A stretch of 64,000 bases of DNA from Oidiodendron maius Zn (taxonomy: Eukaryota > Ascomycota > Leotiomycetes > Myxotrichaceae). The notes beneath the pieces are model-generated. The model worked only from the letters and a program-made list of their open reading frames with translations, searched no databases and had not been told where the DNA came from. Shown in pieces: positions 22,047-34,200 of this stretch. Position 1 is the stretch's first letter, and each line of letters begins with the position of its first letter. Both the position numbers and the translations under genes were made by a program. The DNA lies in NCBI GenBank assembly GCA_000827325.1, contig KN832871.1, forward strand, positions 1,116,001 to 1,180,000. The letters are read 5' to 3'.

Positions 22047-23073
22047 GGAGGGTTAATTTAGATGCGGGAGGCTACACAGCATCGCATGGCGTTTCGGTGG
22101 CATACCATTGATCTAATGGGGGGGCTTATCTCTCCGGTTGCAGGTTCCAGTACCATTCTATTATATGTCTTCTTGTTGATACTCGAGCCAACAGGTAGAT
22201 CACGCTGTGACGTACATCGCAGCTCAAGCGGCGTGTTCCCAATATTCATTCCGCAGCTGAAAATAATTAGAATATCTATGTTGGTAGTTACCTCGCTATT
22301 GACACTATGACCATCCCCTAATCACGATTATGAAGTGAAGTTTACAAGTGCTGCACATTTAATGATGGAGAGCCAAGTAGAGAGCAATGAATCTGAAACC
22401 TCTCCCTTGCGTAAATTAGTAAATCCTATGCTGCTAACTCTTCACCACTTATCTTACGACTGCCTACAGTGGTACTACTGGGGAAGGAAAGCTCTTGACT
22501 TGCGCGTTTCCGGCTGCAGTCCAGGAGAGTTTGCATCGTAGGAGCTTTGCTATCCATTCGCCATCAACGGCACACCGTGTATATACACATCATCTACGCC
22601 CAGTGACCAAAGGCAATTATCACGTTGCCAAACATCATAGTCAAAATATAATATCTCAATCGCGTTCTAGATAATATAGCCATGACTATATAATTATCCC
22701 AATGCCCATCGAAGCTGGCAAACATCACAACCGTTTACATATGCTGTGCGCCAGCCCACCATAGTCTATACCCCAAAAGAACCACAAATCAACGCCAGAT
22801 CCGCTAAAGCAAGCAACAACCAATCTAGGATATCTAAGCGCTCTGTGCTCTAAGGCTCGTTATGCGGAGTCAATAAATCGAAGAATCCGAACAAATCCGT
22901 TATTAAAATAGTAAGTACCGTCACAGGGGTATATAAGGAAGAGAGAAGCATCTGATGGAAATAATCTCGTCCCAAAAGAGGAGTAAACTGAGCGGTCATC
23001 CTCGCCGGGTATCCATGGAGTCTATTATCGGCCGTTCCGTCGCGTGAAATTCGTGCGTAAAGTTAGACAATAG
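22047..23073. other. Convergent intergenic region (ARL3 and FYVE 3' flanks)
   Basis: About 1 kb of AT-rich sequence between two converging genes. No frame longer than 70 codons and no structural RNA was recognised. Presumed 3' untranslated regions and terminators. Confidence 0.6.
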
Positions 23074-24178
23074 CTAGAAAGTGCTCCAATTCCAATCACG
23101 AGGCACGCTCTGCCCGAGGCTTTCGGGTATGCCCTGCTTCTTCTGCTCAAAGACGCTTGCGATAGCAGATCGGCCTCTGCAGTTAATTGTGGGTGTTGTG
23201 GGAGTCTCGGGGTTGTCGGAGGCGGTGTCCTCACTACTAAAGCGACTGCAGCGGGCGATTTGCCAAGAGCGGTAGTCGATCCAGCAGTGCTCGCAAGCGC
23301 GGCTCCGCGTGCCTTGTGGATGGTAGTTTGCATCTTGGTCAAGGGGAATGGTGTACATGGAGTGTAGGTCGCAGAAGATGTTGCCGCAGCGCCTACAGTG
23401 GTGGCGCCGAGTGAAATAGGTGAAATACCTGGTGCAGACCGCCTCGTCGCATACTGTGGCGTCAGGATCGGGCTGAAGAGAAGACTGGTGTTAGCAAAGG
23501 TTACACAGTGTTGGCATGCAAGAAGCCTGCAGCCTAAATGGAATTTCTTGATGAATGCATGCATGACGAGATCGGGGTGTTATTTCAGCACGCAACCCCG
23601 ATCGAGTTATGGCATCATATTGTCTCGCGCCGCAGACGAGTACAAATAGACGTGACGCACCCCTCCTTTGCCGAGTCGCATGGGAACAACGTCGCAAGAA
23701 AATAAAAAGAACGCAAGAGACTGTGCAGACATACCTTCCAATGTTCTCGTGTCGGCAATGCTGTCACCTTACCCAGGCCCTCTGTGCTGTTCTCGCTCTC
23801 TAGCATGGAGTCCAAATCGGAGTTGCCACTCTCACCCGTCGAGCGGCGGGTGAGCGCCCTTGCATTCTCGAAAGGGTCGAAGCTATTATGTCTGCTTGCG
23901 GGCGGCGTAAGGGGCGACTGCTTCGCCATCTTCTTTGGCGGGTCCGTAGGTCGCAACACTGCGGGCACATAGAGGGGGGACTTTGGGGGTCGCAGCTGTC
24001 TGGTGTGCGCGGGGAGGTATGGCAGCACAGAGGCTCGAGGAGAGGTGGGCGAGGAGTTGCTTGGAGTACCGGTCGCCGAGTTTATGGGCGAGGTCTGCTG
24101 CGATCGGGTGCTATAAAGAGTGTACTGCGAGGGCGACGCCGCGAACTGTTGCGCAGGCATCGCGAAGTCGGTTGCCAT
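23074..24178 (-). CDS. FYVE zinc-finger protein (280 aa)
   Basis: FYVE domains bind phosphatidylinositol 3-phosphate on endosomes and vacuoles. Two exons, 24178-23735 and 23472-23074, joined in phase 0 across a 262-bp intron (GTATGT...TTCAG). The join gives REHWKPDPDATVCDEAVC and the rest of the finger: the WxPD motif at about 147-150, the RRHHCRRCG signature near 169-177, and further Cys pairs ending ACEHC. The N-terminal half is Ser/Thr/Pro-rich and disordered (SP-rich sites, LTPPAS). The C-terminus ends PRDWNWSTF, like an uncharacterised FYVE protein conserved in ascomycetes including fission yeast. There is no RING or other catalytic domain, so it is not Pib1 or Fab1. A PI3P-dependent role is inferred. 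The intron is long compared with others in this window. Confidence 0.88.
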
Positions 24179-25559
24179 CGCGGTCCGAGGGTGGCGGTTC
24201 GACGATGGGTGATTTCAGGTCGTCGACAAAGAGGAGGGGGGAGAGGATCGAACAACTCGACTTCAGGAATATTCACATTCGCGCGCGCAAGTCTGTACTT
24301 GGTGCGAAAACTGCGAAGATCGCAGTCTATATCTGCTCGGGGAGACGGACGGCGGGCGCGAAGGATTCGCCTTCCACTCTTACGATCCGGCTCACGCTCC
24401 CGAGGCAAACCGAGTCAGAGAGCCGCGGCCTCGTTTCTGATGCGCTCAAATCGCGGTAGACGACGTCTGTAACTGCGAGGAGAGGCTGTGTGGACCGGGT
24501 AATCGAAGGGTGAAGACCGGTGCGCTGTTACAGGGCGAAAGTCGAGAGGGCGTGGCTCGCTTTTTGGGAGTTTATCGTGGTAGCAATCGCCGGATTTGGC
24601 TGGCGGGCCGGCGCGCTCGATGACGGCACAATAAAAAGGGATAGATCAGACGGCGGCGGCCAAGAGTCTGGGGGAAGGGGGAAATTGGATGCTCCGGGTG
24701 ATATGGACAAGACGATCGGATTAATTCTCGAGGGGCGTGAGGTTTTGGATAAAAGGGAATCCAGCAGTAAAAGGGAAGCGCCGGCACGACCACCGAGTCT
24801 GATGGACCTTGATACATAATAGCACGCAGGTTAAGATGGGGCGGAAATCCACTTTCTCTCCCGCCCAGATCGGCCTGGGTTATCAACGGCCGGACGGTGA
24901 TTGGGTGGCAGCAGCGTTGGAAACCAGGGAGGTCCGAGGAGGGATCATTGGCGTCGCCGACCTGGCTCGCGGGTGGGTGTTGCCTCTTCGTCGCCCGGCA
25001 AATATGGACGGTTTAGGGATTTGGATGGGCACTTCCCGGTCCTCCTGGATGGGTGATACCGCTGCTACATACATTGGGTGGTACATGTGCGGTATCAGGC
25101 CTGGGACAGACCGATAGATAGACTGACTGACTTCCATAGTAGCTGGGACTGTCTCGCGCAAAGGCGATCCCCTCTCCCTCCACCTTCACTCCTGTCTCCG
25201 TCATGTCATGCAGCCCATCTCGAACTCGTCCGCCACATCTCGCCTCGACGCTTCGATTTGCTTGATCGCTGGCCAGGCCCACCGCCTGTTGCCGTCAAAC
25301 AGGGTGTCGCGTGTGTAGAGCTGCCCTCCTGCGTAATAATCCCCCCATCCAGGGTTGTGAGTGGCTGGTCTCGCCGTCTTATCGCTGGCCCTTAACAGGA
25401 TATTGATATATCGACCCGCAGATGACTCCGGCGACTATCCCGGTTCCGTCGTTCTGCCCGCAACTGCCAGCGGCTTGGCGAAAACCTTCAGGGCGGTGGA
25501 CTGCCATCCTTCAGTCGCAGCTGGGCGGGCGGAAAGAAAAGGGGACTCGCGCGAGTAAT

Positions 25560-25573
25560 CCCCCCCCCCCCCC
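25560..25573. repeat. Poly-C tract (14 C)
   Basis: An uninterrupted run of 14 cytosines; the length may be uncertain because homopolymers are prone to sequencing error. Confidence 0.8.
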
Positions 25574-26224
25574 GGCTCCTCGTACTGACTGAACAGTACC
25601 GTTGACTCGCAGGGGGGATGATGCGCAGAGACCTATTTCCGAGACGCCCATCAGCACGTCGAGACCTCCCTGATTCCGCCAGTTCAAGCAAGGCTGCCCC
25701 TTTTCCCTTTTCCCAAGGTCCTTCGCGTGGACGGATGAGGCGGTGAGCGGGCGCGCGCGGCCAAGGCCAATAGTAGGGCTGCTGGAATGGCGATAGTCTG
25801 CGGAAATGGCCACTTTGGGCCGACACCTGCTACACCCTTTCTGGCCTCCCGGAAAGGGGGAAACGAGACTTGTCGGAATCGACCGGCCCGAACGCCGGAA
25901 TGGAAGAAGTTGGACCCGGACTGGATTAGGTAAATCGAACCCGTCTGGTCGTGCCTGAATGTACTGCGCATGGCCGCATCTCTCATACTACATGAAAAGA
26001 ACCGCGGCTCTGGTTCAAGGACATCTGTCCCCGCAACATCATGCACATCCACACAGAGCACTCCAGCCCCCAGTGGGGAACTGGGACAGTGCGGGGCTGT
26101 CGGGAGAAGCTGAAAAGGCTACCTTCAGGATTTTTTGACTATATTTTGGCCTCCTTCTAGTGCGTAGAGAGCGTTGGCAGGTGGTTACGGTATCCTGTGC
26201 CCTTCTCGGCCTCAGCTTACTCTC

Positions 26225-26244
26225 CTCATCTCATCTCATCTCAT
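26225..26244. repeat. (CTCAT)4 microsatellite
   Basis: Four perfect tandem CTCAT units in the FAO1 upstream region. Confidence 0.8.
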
Positions 26245-26594
26245 CCCAGGTCGTCGTTTGCTGCAACATCGAGGCGAATCACCTGTGTTACCTCGAATCC
26301 CGACGCACAATGTTGATTTAGGTGGTCAGACAGAGAACAGAGTCGTCAGAGGCAATAACGCTGCAGAAACGTCATCTCGACATGCCAGCTTCTTGTCGAT
26401 TTACGACCCGATGACTTCGGGACCGTTCTGACATTGGTACTGTAAGAAGCATAGTGTATTTTCTTGTTTGACCCAAACCGCGACTCTTGTAGACTACCTC
26501 ATGGTCCAAAAGCTTCGCAATGCACGTGATAGAGCTGTTGCCGCGGCCCTGTTAGGATATTACTGCTAACAACGGGAGTGATTCATGTGAATTG

Positions 26595-26634
26595 AGGACT
26601 GAATTAAGGACTGAGAGACTATATTCAGGACTGA
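26595..26634. repeat. Three copies of AGGACTGA upstream of FAO1
   Basis: AGGACTGA occurs at 26595-26602, 26607-26614 and 26627-26634, all on the plus strand, 360-400 bp upstream of the FAO1 start. The factor, if any, is unknown. Confidence 0.5.
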
Positions 26635-26802
26635 ATAAGCCACTCGGTCAGGGTATTTAATGAAGGGATACAGGCACTCTATAGTTAGGTAGTCAGTCAC
26701 GGCGCATTCAGTTCAATCGTTCAATCCACCATACGAAATAGATTTTTGGTCAGCACACCACGGTAGCCTAGCTTACACACCCCCGCATTTAGACAAAAAG
26801 CG

Positions 26803-26808
26803 CCGAGG
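26803..26808 (+). promoter_or_regulatory. Candidate FarA/FarB fatty-acid response site (CCGAGG)
   Basis: CCGAGG (CCTCGG on the other strand) lies 185 bp upstream of the FAO1 start codon. FarA/FarB-type zinc-cluster activators are known to bind this hexamer in promoters of fatty-acid oxidation and peroxisome genes of filamentous fungi. A six-base match is weak alone; the gene it precedes makes it plausible. A second copy is at 24934-24939. Confidence 0.35.
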
Positions 26809-26992
26809 CTGAGAATGCTCTGTCTTACAAGGTCCGAGAACATGAGCTCTCGTACCACCACTTCGCTCGACAGAGTACGTAAGTATGGCTCTGGACCATC
26901 TTTAAAAGCTTACCCGTCACTCTCGCCATTGCCATTGTCAGAGCCATAGCCAGAATTCCTCGAACCTCGCAGATACCGCACCGACCACCAAC

Positions 26993-29425
26993 ATGAGTGC
27001 AACTCAGGCCGCCCTGGCGCCCATGGTGCCTCCTATGCCCGACCCGCCGACGGGGGAGGCCTTCACGCCCGAGCAGTGGACGACGCTGCTGGCCATCATG
27101 GACACGATTGTGCCGTCGATCAAGAGAGGCGCCAAGGCAGGCACCACGGTCTCGCAGCAGACGATTTCCGATGCCGAATATAGCCAGCTGACCGCGCATC
27201 TCAAGAAGACGGTTGTCGAGGCACCGGAAGGCACGGCCCTAGACGAATTTCTGGAGGAGAAGCCGTCAGACAACCCTCGATTCGGCGCATTGCTGAAGCG
27301 ATCGCTGGTGCTATACTCCCGAGAAGATGTGAGGAAGAATCTGTTGTTTATACTGTGGGCTCTAAAGTAAGACATGGGGCCATATCAAACCCGCAAGCTA
27401 GTTAGCTGACTACCACGACAGCACCCGTGTCGGATCACTAATACTGACTGGCCACAAGGCCCCATTCCACCAGCAGCCTCTACATATCCGTCAAGCCATC
27501 CTGTACAGATGGCGGGATTCCATGCTCGCGCCCTTGAACGGGCTGCACAAATCGATGACAGTGGCAGCCAAGAACCTGTGGGCGAAAACCAGCCCGACAT
27601 ATCACCAGTTGTCCGGGTACTCCGAGGTCCCGCTAAACTATAAGCCGGGCCCAGCTTTTGAGTATGACTTCGTTCAGTTCGCTGCCGGCGAGGAACCAGA
27701 GGTGATCGAAACGGACGTCGTGATCGTGGGTTCGGGATGCGGCGGGGCAGTGTGCGCAAAGAATCTTGCCGAAGCCGGTCATCGTGTATTGGTCGTGGAG
27801 AAGGCGTTCTACTTCCCTCCGTCTGCACTGCCTATGACAGAAGAGGCAGGCACCGCGCACTTATTCGAGGACGGAGGAGGCATATTTTCGGACGACGGGT
27901 CGATTGCCATCACGGCGGGTAGTGTCTGGGGAGGCGGAGGAACTGTCAACTGGTCCGCCTCTCTCCAGCTTCAAGGGTTCGTCCGTAAGGAGTGGGCCCA
28001 GGACCGAGGGCTGACCTTCTTCGAAACTTCTGAGTTCCAGACCTGTCTCGATCGTGTCTGTCACCGAATGGGCGTCTCTGCCGACCACATCCGTCATAAC
28101 CATAGCAACAAGGTATTGCTGAATGGAGCACGAAAGTTGGGATATACCACCAAAGTCGTCCCGCAAAACACTGCAGGACACGAGCATTACTGTGGACAAT
28201 GCTCACTGGGATGTGGCACGGCAGAGAAGCAAGGGCCAGCTGTTACTTGGTTGCCTGACGCCGCTAGAGCTGGTGCGAAGTTCGTCGAGGGCTTCAAGGT
28301 GGACCGCGTCCTGTTTGATAAGTCTCGAGGAAAGAAGAAGGCGATTGGCGTCGAGGGTATCTGGACATCGAGAAACAGCCGTGGCCAGATTGATGGTCCA
28401 CTGTCTGAACGAACAGTCCGCAAGGTAGTCGTCAAAGCCAGCAAAGTCATCATTTCCTGTGGGACCCTTTGGAGTCCAATAGTCTTGATGAACAGTGGCC
28501 TTAAAGTATGTGAATTTCCTACATGGCGTCTGCCCGTGCTAACATTCTCCAGAACAGCCAGATCGGTCGTAACCTGTATCTCCACCCAGTAACCCTTATG
28601 GGGGCGGTGTTCAAGGAGGATGTCCGACCATGGGAAGGTGAGTAAATCGAGGCATTTTTAACTGCCTAGGCGTTTGGCTCACATTTACCAGGCGCCATCT
28701 TGACCTCACTGGTCTCCTCTTTCGAGGACCTTGACGGCCATGGCCATGGCGCAAAAATAGAATCTGTCGCCATGATACCATCTCTAGCCATGAGCCTTAC
28801 TAACTACACCTCTGGCCTCGAGTTCAAAAAACTAGCCTTAAAGTTCCGACACATGAGCGGCGTCTTCTCTCTCGCACGTGACCGCGACCCTGGGAGTATT
28901 TATCCCGATCCTACCACGGGCGTCCCGAGGATCAAGTACACCCCCAGCGCCTTCGACTCGGCGAATATCATGGAGGGCTTCATTGCTCTCGCGAAGATTT
29001 GTTACGTCGAAGGAGCAACAGAGATCCACACCGGACTACCAGGAGTGGCCCCCTTCATCCGTGAGGCAGAGGATGGATCGGCGGCACCAGCTGGACCAGA
29101 TGACTTGGACGCTGGGGCCACAGACCCTCGCTTCGTGGCCTGGCTCAAAGAGATTCAGCGCGCCGGCAACAAGCCACCTGGATCGATCTATGCTAGCGCA
29201 CACCAGATGGGTACGAACCGCATGAGCGCTCGAGAGAAGGACGGTGTCGTGGACCCCAAGGGCCAGGTATGGGGAACTGAGGACTTGTATGTCAGCGACG
29301 CGAGCGTCTTCCCGAGCGCCAGCGGGGTAAATCCTATGATTACGAACATGGCCATTAGCGATTGGATATCTAGGAATATTAGCAAAGAATTGAGAAGTGC
29401 AAACGGGAGAGGTTCCAGGCTGTAA
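26993..29425 (+). CDS. FAO1: Long-chain fatty alcohol oxidase, FAD-dependent GMC family, with PTS1
   Basis: It oxidises long-chain alcohols or omega-hydroxy fatty acids to aldehydes with release of H2O2, a step in alkane and fatty-acid use. Four exons: 26993-27366, 27422-28505, 28553-28637 and 28692-29425 (introns 55, 47 and 54 bp); 758 residues, typical for the family. Motifs: N-terminal alcohol-oxidase-specific region (1-190), FAD-binding VVIVGSGCGG (about 224-233), Cys-rich HYCGQCSLGCG typical of this subfamily, and the GMC C-domain with SAHQMGTNRM (His about 685) and SGVNPMITNM. Splicing is confirmed by NTRVGSL, NSQIGRNLYLHP and WEGAILTSL across the joins. The protein ends Ser-Arg-Leu, a canonical type 1 peroxisomal targeting signal, so the H2O2 would be made next to catalase. 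No transmembrane anchor is obvious. Confidence 0.94.
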
Positions 29426-31288
29426 AGGAGGATAGTAATGGCGATCTCTTAGGGACATAGAGGGTCGTATGATTTATTATGTAGCATTTACTCTCCATAG
29501 AATACCTAAAGCAGAATGAATCTGTAGTACCATAATCAAAAGTCGTATCTGGCCCGTCCATCATGCCACCAAAAAAATTATCTTATCTCTCGTAAGATCT
29601 TGTCGGTCAAATACCTTGGAACAAATATCAGTATTCCTAGCCTTCCACGATCTTCACGTTGACCAGAGACAGCATTGGGAAATACAAAATGGACCACATA
29701 TGACGCAGTGTATACTTTATCTTTTATCCACTAGTCTGCGCTCTGAAATCGACATTTGAGATCTGCTACTATATCGGGAAACGCAGGAACAATATTAAGC
29801 GAGCAATATTAAGGGGTTAAGCGAGGAGGCATCATAGCTAGCCGCTGAGATATATATATAATTGTATGCTATGAGTCCCACAATCAAGTCTGGAGTGCTA
29901 AAATTACAACAATCTTGGTAATATTAGGATATGCCATTACAGATAGATGCAGTGTGCGGGCTACGTCTCCATTTAGGTCTATACCCCCCCCCCCCCGGAC
30001 ACTTCTTTTTCCTCAACCTACCTAAACACAGAGGAAACATCAAGACTGTTCGTATGGAGCACATAGAATGCATTTAAAAACAAAGCAATCTGTCTCTAAT
30101 AAAAAGGAAATAAATGCACGGTACGTTTGAAGATGCAAGTTTTGGACTTTTCGGAGCCGTGAATCTCATCACTCTCCGACGTGGACGGGGCCCGGAACAT
30201 CCTTCCGCATCATCCGAAAGTGTTCATACTCCTAGCTACCCTCATCTATCTCTCAGATTAACTCTCGATCCCTCACTAGCACTCATCCAAATAAGTGCAA
30301 TCCCAGCTTTTCCACAGCCGAGAAAGGAAGCATTTTGACCGGATTTAGTCTGTACTGAACGGGGCCGTGTATACTTTACAGTCTTCGGAGTCGGAGGCAG
30401 GCAGCGGCTTATACTAGTCCGGGACGTGGAGGACCTGGAGTAGGGAGGCAGTCTATGGGGTTAGGGTGTGTGAAGGCATAGTCAGATCAAGGAACCGCTC
30501 ACTATATTAACCAGGTAAGTTGAGGGAAAGGGGGAGATAATTACGAGTTGAGTTAGATGAGCTCTTGTAAAATGGGTTGGATTGGCCTATGCTGTCAGCT
30601 GGAGCCGTGAAATTCTTCGGCACGTTTATCACGTATTGGACTCAGTATTGGAAGCATGACTTTAGAGGAGCAAATTTTATGTGTGTTCATTATTCCTATC
30701 CGGAGTATTGCTAAGCAATGCGATGCCAGTAAAGACAAGGCAGCGTCATGTGAAATGGAGTGACTCCGACGCCACACAAATGCAAAGGTATCATTGACAA
30801 AGAGAATTGTCCCCCAACTCCGCGCGTCTAGCAATCATGCACTTGTAAAGCGCACAAAGATGACGGATTGATAGGCCATCTGTTGGGTAGGAGATAAATG
30901 AAGGAGAAAGTAAAGGAGGGACGGTACTTGTAAGCCGTGAATCAGTTTATGATAGAGGGCGTGCCACGTGAGGATAGACGCCGCCGATTTAGGCCACGAG
31001 ACGCTTCTCTGATCTCTGATTGTGCCCATTTCGGAATTCTTGGCGAGCCATTCGCGATACGGACCTTTTTTTTGGGACTTATTGCCTGCGTAATGCACTT
31101 TCCAGAGTCTCGTGGTATTTTTCGAGTGTCATCTGCTACGTCGTGACTTTTCCTGTGACTGCTGATGGCAAATATGGAACCGAGGGTTTGTAGCGATCTT
31201 GGTGAGGGACGTCGGGCCATTGCCATAAACAGTGCGGACTGCAGGCCGAAACGCGTTAGCCTTCTAGAGAACTAGATTCAAGGATGAT
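29426..31288. other. Convergent intergenic region (FAO1 and ATRX-like gene 3' flanks)
   Basis: 1.86 kb, AT-rich near FAO1, with a C13 tract at 29984-29996. Open frames under 95 codons lack features. No gene or RNA is supported. Confidence 0.6.
29984..29996. repeat. Poly-C tract (13 C)
   Basis: An uninterrupted C run; the exact length may be unreliable. Confidence 0.75.
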
Positions 31289-34200
31289 TTATAATTGCCG
31301 ATTAGTAGAAACGGGAGCTTTTCCATCGCTTGATGTCGACTCAAGATTAGTGCTTTGGTGGTCGGCGGCTAATGCTTGATTTCTTTGAGTAGCTGAGTCT
31401 GATCGCTTATGCTGCGGTTGGGCGACTTGAAGCTCCTTGGCCTCGGCAACCTTCTCAGATGATGATACAAGCAAACTTGAATTGGATGGGGCGGGATTAG
31501 AGGCTGGTATTGGCTTAGGGCATACTTGTTCAGTGCTTTCAACTTCTCCGGTCGTTGATGTCTTTTTTGAGATTGATTGCAAAACGTCGCGAACAGAGTC
31601 AACTGGACTTATTGCCGATGTGACAAGGGCCTGACATTTTGCCTTGTCGCTCTTGAGGTCTACAAGAGTCGCCTCAAGAAGAGCTTTCATTCCACTCCCT
31701 GTAGTAGCCTCCGTAATAGCTTTCTGAATCGACAGAGAAAGTTGATGCAGATTTGATGTGATCGTAGGATTGGCCGATTCGTCTAATTGCTTAATGGCCT
31801 CTGACAAGACTGCTTCAATCTCCTGTTGAGCTGTCTCTAAATCCTCCGGCATATTCTGCATTGATTCATGGTCGTGATATGCCTTCGATACAGATGCTAT
31901 TTTGCTATCAACATGATGAGGGGGTATCACATTTTTGATAGCTGGTGATGCGCTTCGTCGAGGCAGATCCATCCTGAAGCTTGCAGCAGAGCTACCTTCC
32001 GGAGTTGCAGATCGAAGGAGTGCCTGTGCACGAGCAACTGGGGATTGTGTGCACGATGACGTGGGGGCTCTGCCGGGGCCATTGCGTTCAGTTTGCGGCG
32101 GAGGAAGCTTTATAGTGGCTAACTTCATAAGTGCAGCTGAATTGTCTGCGGTCGTTCTTCCCGTGGCAGTTGCTGCGGCAGCCACCTCCTTCCCACTTAT
32201 ACTGGATGTTTGCTGTAACTTGTCTTCTGCTGATTTTGCACTTACTGAAGTTTCTGCCGGAGCTGGAGTAGCTGACTGCGTAGTAGGAGCAGCATTTGTT
32301 TGGACGTTAAGAAGTTTCTGGGAGAGTTCCATGTTCCGATTACGCTCGTCTTCTTTCCTCTGCTGCATAAGTTCATAGAAAGCTTTCGGATTGGATCGTT
32401 TCAGCTTCTGGTCATCCACAAGCTGTCTGACTTCCCTCTCCTCCTCCGCAGTCAATTTATCGTTATCATCTCGCTCGAATGTATCAGTTTGTACGATTCC
32501 TCGAACTGTGGAGCACTCCGTCTGTGATGCCAAGATAGTATCAAGCACCAGCGGGTCCATGCCAATAAATTCAGACAAATCTTTTTGCTCAACATCTTTA
32601 GGCTCGAAAAGCATATCTCCGAGTCGTTTGCGGGCCCATGCCACGGGATTCTTCTTGTCAACAACTCTCGAAGCTAACTGAGTCTTGAAAACAGCCTTGT
32701 TATGAACGCTATCTTCAAATGTGCCACCAGCCACGAAGCGATACACAAAGACTGATTTTTTTTGGCCGATGCGATAAGCTCTACCAACTGCCTGTTCCTC
32801 CATGATCGGATTAAATTTGAAGTCAAAGATAACAACGCGGTTAGCACCGAAGATGTTCAAGCCTAGGCCGCCGGCAGCAGTAGATATTAGATAGATCTCT
32901 GTATTATCCAGATTGAAGGCTTTTGTAGCCTCTTGCCGCTTTGCGATGGGGGTACTGCCATCAAGCCGGAAATATCGCCTGCGCTGTCTGGTGCATAAGT
33001 CCTCGAGGAAATTCAAAGTGAGAAGCGATTGAGAGAAGACAAGAACCTTATCACCGGCTGCTTTAGATGCATCGAGAATTTGGCATAAGACCTTCACCTT
33101 ATTGGACAAATCGATGGCCACCAGGTCGTTTGCTTCCTGCTTGAAAATCTCTGCAATCTTATTTATCAGCTCTTGTGAAACTCCAGCCCTCCCGGTTGAT
33201 TCATTGAGATCAGTGGCTACGCCATTTTCTTGGTCACTATCAGGTTGAACAGCGATTGGGGGCTTCAGTAAATGTCGCCCTTTACCCGCGTCTTCCTTTC
33301 GCTCATTAAGCTTTCTGCTAAAGCAGACTGGGTGATTGCATAGAAGCGAGAGTATTGCCAGCCAGTGCCAAAGAGTTGTTTGTGTAAATTCACCATCCTT
33401 TGTCATTTGCGTAGTGCCAGAGACCATAGACCGCACATATAGCGAATATAACTTTCTCTGTAATTCTGTGAGAGGAACTATTATCACAAACTCCTTTTTA
33501 GGTGGTAAATCATTGCGCAGGACAGACATGTCTGCCCGGTGGACTTTGGGTGCAAGTTCTTGCCTGAGCACTCCAAGCATCTTGAGACTCCTGCGTCTGT
33601 CAGAAGCACTGCTGTCATGCCATAGTCCCTCCTCGATGGGCTCAACATATTTGGCACGGAATTCGAGTGCGGGGCCCAAGTAATTTGGGGCAACCCAGTT
33701 GATCATAGTGTGATACTCTTCGACATTATTTGCTAGCGGAGATCCCGTTAGGGCAATGCGACTTCTTGATTTGAATTGGGTAGTCGACTGTCCTAATCTG
33801 CTCTGGGCATTTTTCATCTTGTGCGCCTCGTCTGCCACGATTATGTTTGGCCCATCCATAAGTTGACGCTTAACCGTGTCGTGAGCTTCCTTGCCGAGCG
33901 CACTCTTGTTGTCGTAGATGGACCTGAACATTTCATAACCGAGCATAAGAACGCCGCCTTCATAGAACCAGTCGCTAATAGTTTGCAGCCTCTCTGGCCA
34001 CTTCATTGTGGTGTCTACTTTTCTATATTCTCCTAAGAGACCCTCAGGGGCCCAAATAAGCAGCTCATCCATCCAATTATCTATAAGTCCAGCAGGACAG
34101 AGTATTATGGTCTTAGAAGTTCGAAGGCTAGCGGGAATCTGTGCAGAGACAGACGTGTTGTCCGATTTTGATGATTCCGCTATTGCACAGAGCAGTGTAA

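Larger units (their letters stand above)
24179..26992. other. 2.8-kb divergent promoter region (FYVE gene and FAO1)
   Basis: Gene-free sequence between divergent genes. Short open frames here have no family features. It holds a C14 tract, CTCAT repeats, a triple AGGACTGA repeat and CCGAGG sites described separately. The half next to FYVE (24180-25400) is GC-rich; the half next to FAO1 is more mixed. Confidence 0.6.

Noticed and set aside
30457-30467. Telomere-like GGGGTTAGGGT, and a similar string at 56454-56466; considered as a telomerase RNA template or interstitial telomere
   Set aside because: Each is only about 1.5 repeats, without the surrounding RNA structure or a tandem array; chance is the best explanation.
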